In this document: one piece after another, positions 23,580 to 27,229 of the stretch
Position numbering within the stretch: position 1 is the stretch's first letter
Layout: the number at the start of each line of letters is the position of its first letter
Origin: Rhodospirillaceae bacterium
Lineage (GTDB): Bacteria; Pseudomonadota; Alphaproteobacteria; UBA11136
Assembly: GCA_002686135.1 (NCBI GenBank)
Contig: NZAO01000054.1
Span: 13,521-40,749, forward strand
Length of the DNA: 27,229 bases
Reading direction: 5' to 3'
Translations under genes and position numbers: made by a program
Notes under the pieces: model-generated
What the model was told of the DNA's origin: nothing
The model's input: only the letters and a program-made list of their open reading frames with translations
The model's database searches: none

Positions 23580-24232
23580 CTCCTCCGTCTCGAGATTCCA
23601 CGAGCGAGTCGGACCTCGACCTCGACTACAAGACGGCCGGCTTCTCGAAGCGACTCGGCTTCGGTCGACGTCCCGCGCTGGTAGTCATCGACTTTTGCCA
23701 TGCGTACCTCGATGCCGACTCGCCCCTGTATGCCGGCGTGGAGGACGCTCGCGTATCGTCAGAGCGACTTCTGCGTGCGTCGCGGGCGGCCGGAATTCCG
23801 ATCATCCACACGCGGGTCGAGTTTCAACCGGACGGTGCCAACGGTGGTGTCTTCTTTCGCAAGGTCGACGCGCTGAGGTGTTTCATCGAGGGGAACCCGC
23901 TCGGCGAACCAGGCCCTGGGCTCGAGCCACAGCCCGGCGAGGTCGTCGTCACCAAGCAATATGCTTCGGCGTTCTTCGGCACATCGCTTGCGTCGACACT
24001 GACGGCACTCGGCGTAGACACCTTGATCCATGCCGGCGTCTCCACCAGCGGTTGTGTGCGGGCCACCGCCCTCGACGCTTGCCAGCATGGCTTTGTTCCG
24101 ATTGTGGTTCGCGAGGCGGTCGGCGACCGCGATCAGGGCGTCCACGACGCCAACCTGTTCGACCTCGACGCGAAGTATGCCGACGTGGTCTCCGAAGACG
24201 AGACCCTCGCGTACCTCCACGGGTTGGACTGA
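23576..24232 (+). CDS. Isochorismatase-family amidohydrolase (maleamate / N-carbamoylsarcosine amidase type)
   Basis: A 218-residue cysteine hydrolase with the complete triad: Asp39 (GRRPALVVIDFCHAYLD), Lys127 (VVVTKQYASAFFGTSLA) and Cys160 (GVSTSGCVRATALDACQHGF). The N-terminal GFGRRPALVVID and the KxYASAFFGT segment fit the N-carbamoylsarcosine amidase / maleamate amidohydrolase (NicF) branch better than isochorismatase proper. Such enzymes release ammonia from a carbamoyl or maleamate-type amide. It is coupled to the upstream CoA-transferase. With a maleate isomerase-like gene 131 bp downstream, a maleamate-like substrate is attractive; with HyuA/HyuB in the locus, an N-carbamoyl amino acid is the competing option. 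Unlike the paralogue at 18523, nothing essential is missing. Confidence 0.9.
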   Translation: MTPPSRDSTSESDLDLDYKTAGFSKRLGFGRRPALVVIDFCHAYLDADSPLYAGVEDARVSSERLLRASRAAGIPIIHTRVEFQPDGANGGVFFRKVDALRCFIEGNPLGEPGPGLEPQPGEVVVTKQYASAFFGTSLASTLTALGVDTLIHAGVSTSGCVRATALDACQHGFVPIVVREAVGDRDQGVHDANLFDLDAKYADVVSEDETLAYLHGLD

Positions 24233-24324
24233 TCAGCGCGGCCCCCTTTCAGTCCTCAGCCCAATGTTTCTACGGAAGCCTGCCCAGGGGCCGCATGCAG
24301 GCGCCATAGGCACCTCGGTGTAGT

Positions 24325-24350
24325 GTCCGGCTGAGTGGAACAGCGTTCCT
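24325..24350. promoter_or_regulatory. IclR-type operator C (upstream of isomerase/monooxygenase pair)
   Basis: A perfect dyad GGAAC-3 nt-GTTCC at 24337-24349 is preceded, 5 nt further left, by a weaker half-site GTCCGG (24325-24330, 4/6 to GTTCCG). The layout is the same 6-5-6-3-6 as at 7024, 11341 and 26512. It lies 13 bp before the GTG start at 24364; a -10-like TAGTGT (24321-24326) overlaps its left edge. Occupancy would block transcription at or just after initiation. Confidence 0.72.
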
Positions 24351-24363
24351 TAGGAGGTTTCGT

Positions 24364-25110
24364 GTGCCTGACGTCGTCGGATACCGAGCAAAGATCGGTG
24401 TGGTCGTGCCATCGACCAACACGGTCGTCGAATACGACCTCAACCAGGTGCGGCCACCCGGCGTCACCTTCCACAGCGGACGTTTTTTCGTCGAAGCCCC
24501 CGACCTGAGCACCGATGAAAAATTCCTGCACTTCCTCGGGTTGATTCGCCAGACCATTCCCATCGCCCTCCGAGACCTCATGACCTGCGAACCCGACTAC
24601 ATCTTGATGGGGATGTCGGCCGAGACGTTCTGGGGAGGGAAGGAGGGAAACGCGGCATTCGAGGCCAGCGTGCGCGAGCAGACTGGCGGTCTCGGGATCA
24701 CTTCGGGCGCAGACGCGTGCAACGCGGCGCTCGAACGCCTCGGCGTCTCCAACATCGCGTGCATAACCCCATACCAACCAGTGGGCGACGCTCAGGTTGA
24801 CGGCTATTTCTCCGAGTGCGGCTACGACGTGAAGCGAGTTCACGGTCTGAAGTGTGCGACCGCCACCTCGATCGCCGACGTGCAGCCCGACACCCTCCTG
24901 GACGAACTGAAGCGCCTCGATGGTCCCGACATCGATGCCATCGTCCAGTGTGGAACAAACCTGTCGATGGTGGCGGTGGCCGACGAGGCCGAGCAACTGC
25001 TCGGCAAACCCGTACTGGCCATCAACGCGATCTGTCTGTGGCACGCTCTGCGGGCCCTCCACATCGAAGACCAATTCTCGGGCCAAGGCATGATGCTCCG
25101 CGAGTTCTGA
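24364..25110 (+). CDS. Maleate isomerase / arylmalonate decarboxylase-like (Asp/Glu racemase superfamily)
   Basis: A 248-residue Asp/Glu racemase-superfamily protein. The start is GTG 24364 with a strong AGGAGG ribosome site at 24352-24357. N-terminal IGVVVPSTNTVVEYDL matches the maleate cis-trans isomerase / AMDase group. Maleate isomerases use two cysteines; here the first position reads LMGMSAETFWGG with Ser85 in place of Cys, while the second, VQCGTNLSM Cys196, is kept. One-cysteine members include arylmalonate decarboxylase. So the reaction may be decarboxylation or an unusual isomerisation of a substituted maleate or malonate, and NicE-type maleate isomerase activity is less certain. 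Operator C lies directly upstream; the FAD monooxygenase follows after 1 bp. Confidence 0.85.
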   Translation: MPDVVGYRAKIGVVVPSTNTVVEYDLNQVRPPGVTFHSGRFFVEAPDLSTDEKFLHFLGLIRQTIPIALRDLMTCEPDYILMGMSAETFWGGKEGNAAFEASVREQTGGLGITSGADACNAALERLGVSNIACITPYQPVGDAQVDGYFSECGYDVKRVHGLKCATATSIADVQPDTLLDELKRLDGPDIDAIVQCGTNLSMVAVADEAEQLLGKPVLAINAICLWHALRALHIEDQFSGQGMMLREF

Positions 25111-25111
25111 A

Positions 25112-26347
25112 ATGCCCTCAGGCGTCTCGTCCATCACCGCTCCACATGTCGTCGTCGCCGGTGCCGGTCCGGTCGGTTGCGTGGCCGCCGCGGTGCTTGC
25201 AGGAGCCGATGTTCGGGTCACCTTGATCGAGGCATCCCCGTCACCCCCTCGCGAACTGCGGGCCTCCACGTTTCACCCCGCGACCCTCGAGATGCTTCGA
25301 CCGTACGGCGTAGTCGACGAGATGATCGCCCGCGGCCTCGTCGCCCGACACTTCGCCTATCGAGACCGTCACGTCGGAGTCGTGGCCCGATTCGACCTCG
25401 ACGAACTGCGTGACATCACGAACTACCCGTTTCGCCTTCAGTGCGAACAGTTCAAGCTGTGCGAGATCCTTCTCGAGAAGTTCGTGTCGAACCCGCTGAT
25501 CGATGTGCGCTTCAGTTCGGCCATCGAGGCTGTCGAACAGCGGTCCGAGGGTGCTGCAGCCGTACTGACCAGCGGCGAGACAATCGAGGCCGACGCTGTC
25601 ATCGGGGCCGACGGTGCCTCGAGCGCTGTGCGCAAGTCGCTCGGTTGCACGTTCGATGGCATGACCTACGCCGACCGCTACCTCGTGGTCTCGACGCCCT
25701 ATGAGTTGTCCGACCATATGCCCGACCTTTCCTACGTCAACTATGTTTCCGATCCCGACGAGTGGATGGTGCTCCTGCGCACCGTCGATCTTTGGCGAGC
25801 CCTCTTCCCGGTGTCCGACGACGAGACCGACGGTCAGGCGCTCAGCGACGAAAGTGCCGAGCGGCGATTGCAGGGTGTGGTAGCCAAGCCGACTGCATAC
25901 GAGGTGGCCCACCGCGCGATCTATCGCGTGCACCAGCGGGTAGCCGACCGATTCCGTGTGGGGAGGGCGGTGCTCGTTGGCGATGCCGCACACGTCAACA
26001 ACCCGCTGGGCGGCATGGGAATGAACGGGGGAGTGCACGATGCCGTATTGCTGGCGGGTGGGCTGGCGGGACTCCTGCACGGCACGGTGACCGACCAGCA
26101 GTTCGATGGGTACGCGGCGCTTCGTCGCCAGCTGGCCCTCGACTTCGTCCAGAGACACACTCACGAGAACGCGGTCACGCTCGCCACACCCGACGCTTCG
26201 ATTCGGGCAGAGGCACTCGAGCAGATGATCGAGCGGGCTGCGAACGTCGACACCGCGTACGACTACCTGCTGCAAGCCTCGATGATCAAAGCGGTGTGGG
26301 CGATGGAAACCGAGCTCCGCGCGATCGATGCCTACCCGTTCGGCTAA
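25112..26347 (+). CDS. FAD-dependent aromatic monooxygenase (group A flavoprotein hydroxylase)
   Basis: A 411-residue single-component flavin hydroxylase of the PHBH/UbiH/6-hydroxynicotinate 3-monooxygenase type. The three fingerprints are present: GAGPVG at residues 17-22 followed by LIEAS (ADP-ribose binding), ADGASSAVRKSLG near 165 (DG motif, FAD and NAD(P)H) and VGDAAHVNNPLGGMGMNGGVHD near 289 (GD motif, FAD ribityl). It hydroxylates an activated aromatic or N-heterocyclic ring using O2 and NAD(P)H. ATG 25112 follows the isomerase-like stop by one base, so the two form an operon under operator C. Pairing of such a monooxygenase with a maleate isomerase-like and a maleamate amidase-like gene resembles the nicC-nicE-nicF set of aerobic nicotinate breakdown, although nicX and nicD counterparts are not seen. 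Confidence 0.93.
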   Translation: MPSGVSSITAPHVVVAGAGPVGCVAAAVLAGADVRVTLIEASPSPPRELRASTFHPATLEMLRPYGVVDEMIARGLVARHFAYRDRHVGVVARFDLDELRDITNYPFRLQCEQFKLCEILLEKFVSNPLIDVRFSSAIEAVEQRSEGAAAVLTSGETIEADAVIGADGASSAVRKSLGCTFDGMTYADRYLVVSTPYELSDHMPDLSYVNYVSDPDEWMVLLRTVDLWRALFPVSDDETDGQALSDESAERRLQGVVAKPTAYEVAHRAIYRVHQRVADRFRVGRAVLVGDAAHVNNPLGGMGMNGGVHDAVLLAGGLAGLLHGTVTDQQFDGYAALRRQLALDFVQRHTHENAVTLATPDASIRAEALEQMIERAANVDTAYDYLLQASMIKAVWAMETELRAIDAYPFG

Positions 26348-26356
26348 GGGGCCGGG

Positions 26357-26530
26357 TCAGCCCTGGTAGTCGAGAACCGGGAGTTCGTCGGTTTCGTAGT
26401 TCGTGAGGTCGTCGGCGCTCTCCTCAGGGGTTTCGCAGGCGCAAGCAGTCGCCGGCAGCGCGAGACAACACCAGGCGCAGAACGGGCGAGACCACGCAGC
26501 GACGATTCGTTGTTTCGTTGACCGGAACAC
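26357..26530 (-). CDS. Possible small Cys-rich protein (57 aa)
   Basis: The reverse strand from GTG 26530 encodes 57 residues: a basic start (VFRSTKQRIVAAW), a Cys-rich middle (FCAWCCLALPATACACE) and an acidic tail (DDLTNYETDELPVLDYQG, TGA at 26357-26359). The last 25 codons have strongly GC-rich third positions, as real genes here do, which is why I list it. Against it: the start codon lies inside operator D, there is no ribosome site, and the reverse frame is open much further right only because it shadows the gene there. It could be a remnant of a longer gene's C-terminus. Function unknown. Confidence 0.3.
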   Translation of the reverse strand: MFRSTKQRIVAAWSRPFCAWCCLALPATACACETPEESADDLTNYETDELPVLDYQG

Positions 26531-26537
26531 TGTTTCG
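26512..26537. promoter_or_regulatory. IclR-type operator D (upstream of neocarzinostatin-like gene)
   Basis: Half-sites GTTTCG (26512-26517), CGGAAC (26523-26528) and GTTTCG (26532-26537) are spaced by 5 and 3 nt, exactly as in operators A and B. Sixteen bases (26523-26538) are the reverse complement of those in operator B. It fills the space between the promoter's -35 and -10 elements, the position expected for repression. Confidence 0.78.
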
Positions 26538-26544
26538 CTATACT
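26518..26544 (+). promoter_or_regulatory. Sigma-70-type promoter of the neocarzinostatin-like gene
   Basis: A -10 box TATACT (26539-26544) matches the consensus at five of six positions. TTGACC (26518-26523) is a good -35 at 15-bp spacing, or GTTGAC at 16 bp. This is slightly short, which often marks regulated promoters. Transcription would start near 26551, leaving a leader of about 60 nt before ATG 26613. Confidence 0.6.
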
Positions 26545-26612
26545 CTCGACACTCATCGGGTATGAACTCGACCGCCGCGTCAGGCGGCCACCATTTGGAG
26601 GAACTCTCAGAC

Positions 26613-27229
26613 ATGATCCGCAGACTGCTCGTGTTCTCGACGGTGCTCGTCGCTCTCTTGAGCCTGATTTCGGCTCCAGCGTCCGCCGACCACGGCGTCG
26701 CGCACAACGGCGAGACCGGCGATGTGTCCAAGACAGAAGGTCTCGCCCAGGACGATGTGGTCACCGTCACCGGCCACGGGTACGAACCGGGCGCGACGCT
26801 CACCGTGGTGCAGTGCTTCGTCTTCCCGGCCGCTGGTCCCGCCGACTGCGAACTCAGCAACTACGGCCAGTACACCGCAGAGGTCGGCGCTGACGGCTCG
26901 GCAAGCATCGACTATGCCGTGAATGTGGTCGAGGGTCGCTGCGATGCAACCACTCCGTGCTTCATTGTGGTTAGCGACGGTATCGGTCCGGCGGCCAACG
27001 CCGTCGGCACCGAGGTGACCTTCGCCGGAGGCGCACCAGCGACCACCACTGCGCCCACCACGACGGCGGAGCCAACTGATACAACGGCGACGTCGGCTAT
27101 GACCGGCGATGTGTCCAAGACCGAAGGTCTCGCCCAGGACGATGTGGTCACCGTCACCGGCCACGGGTACGAACCGGGCGCGACGCTCACCGTGGTGCAG
27201 TGCTTCGTCTTCCCGGCCACTGGTCCCGC
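26613..27229 (+). CDS. Secreted tandem neocarzinostatin-fold protein, 3' truncated by window end
   Basis: An open frame from ATG 26613 runs off the right edge (205 residues seen). Residues 1-28 are a Sec signal peptide (MIRRLLVFSTVLVALLSLIS, then APASA cleavage site). A complete neocarzinostatin/macromomycin-like domain follows: VVTVTGHGYEPGATLTVVQC, a second Cys in PADCELSN, then GRCDATTPCFIVVSDG and a closing VTFAGG; the four cysteines match the two disulfides of the family. A Thr/Pro/Ala linker (PATTTAPTTTAEPT) leads into a second, nearly identical domain that is cut off. In enediyne producers this beta-barrel binds a hydrophobic aromatic chromophore. GGAGG at 26597-26601 serves ATG 26613; an in-frame ATG at 26562 would spoil the signal peptide. 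Placed under operator D. Confidence 0.85.
   Translation, partial: MIRRLLVFSTVLVALLSLISAPASADHGVAHNGETGDVSKTEGLAQDDVVTVTGHGYEPGATLTVVQCFVFPAAGPADCELSNYGQYTAEVGADGSASIDYAVNVVEGRCDATTPCFIVVSDGIGPAANAVGTEVTFAGGAPATTTAPTTTAEPTDTTATSAMTGDVSKTEGLAQDDVVTVTGHGYEPGATLTVVQCFVFPATGP
26714..26842 (+). repeat. Direct repeat, first copy (domain-coding)
   Basis: These 129 bp recur at 27101-27229 with two mismatches (26735 A vs C; 26832 G vs A). The period is 387 bp (129 codons), equal to one neocarzinostatin-like domain plus linker. The second copy is cut by the window end, so the repeat may be longer and more copies may follow. Confidence 0.97.
27101..27229 (+). repeat. Direct repeat, second copy (continues past window)
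   Basis: Matches 26714-26842 at 127 of 129 positions, in the same reading frame. Near-identity at silent positions indicates a recent duplication or gene conversion. A collapsed or misassembled repeat is a possible artefact, because such arrays are hard to assemble. Confidence 0.97.

Noticed and set aside
14808..24232. Creatinine/N-methylhydantoin route (HyuAB plus N-carbamoylsarcosine amidase)
   Set aside because: HyuAB and a carbamoylsarcosine amidase-like gene are present but in different operons, with no creatinine deaminase or sarcosine oxidase, and most neighbours do not fit. Not excluded.
23576..26347. Standard aerobic nicotinate pathway (nicC, nicE, nicF)
   Set aside because: The three gene types fit loosely, but no NicX or NicD counterparts are seen, the isomerase-like protein lacks one cysteine, and HyuAB, PrpD, CaiB and lyase genes are unexplained. 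Kept as an alternative only.
26607..27220. Long minus-strand open frames at the right edge
   Set aside because: They mirror the two repeat copies of the neocarzinostatin-like gene, and the forward frame has signal peptide, ribosome site and conserved cysteines.

Overview
The window reads as chromosomal DNA of a high-GC actinobacterium, probably an Acidimicrobiia-type or related aquatic lineage. The basis is very GC-rich third codon positions, frequent GTG starts, dense 4-bp start/stop overlaps, an actinobacterial-looking IclR regulator and a secreted neocarzinostatin-fold protein. The assignment is inference; there is no rRNA or core marker other than one initiator tRNA.

Positions 1-3158 look like an ectoine-utilisation block. 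A partial creatinase-type M24 gene runs leftwards, preceded by what looks like an internally deleted phytanoyl-CoA dioxygenase gene. Diverging from them is an ectoine hydrolase (doeA/eutD-like) overlapping an M20 deacetylase that probably removes the acetyl group from the DoeA product. A tRNA-fMet gene closes the block.

Positions 3289-6987 hold a leftward, translationally coupled four-gene operon: a protein resembling red chlorophyll catabolite reductase / ferredoxin-dependent bilin reductases, a pheophorbide-a-oxygenase-like Rieske monooxygenase, a second reductase-like protein and an unknown protein. Having ring-opening oxygenase and RCC-reductase-like genes side by side recalls the plant PAO/phyllobilin route of chlorophyll breakdown.

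Positions 7121-26347 hold a catabolic array. It comprises a CitE-like lyase; an IclR regulator, tandem nitrilase and PEP mutase/isocitrate lyase-family lyase operon; a six-gene operon (CaiB CoA-transferase, metal-dependent cyclase-family amidase, MmgE/PrpD, HyuB, HyuA, isochorismatase-like); a convergent HMG-CoA-lyase-like plus CoxL-like pair; a CaiB plus isochorismatase-family amidase pair; and a maleate isomerase/arylmalonate decarboxylase-like plus FAD monooxygenase pair. The window ends inside a secreted tandem neocarzinostatin-like gene.

The most informative observation is regulatory. A 26-bp element built from three GTTYCG-type half-sites (6 nt, 5 nt gap, 6 nt, 3 nt gap, 6 nt) lies in four promoter regions: between the Rieske/RCCR-like operon and citE, between iclR and the six-gene operon, upstream of the isomerase/monooxygenase pair, and upstream of the neocarzinostatin-like gene. 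This ties the tetrapyrrole-like genes, the hydrolytic pathway and the secreted protein into one probable IclR regulon. A coherent but unproven reading is a bacterial pathway that opens a tetrapyrrole or similar pigment and degrades the resulting imide/lactam fragments through amidase, isomerase, CoA-transferase and lyase steps.
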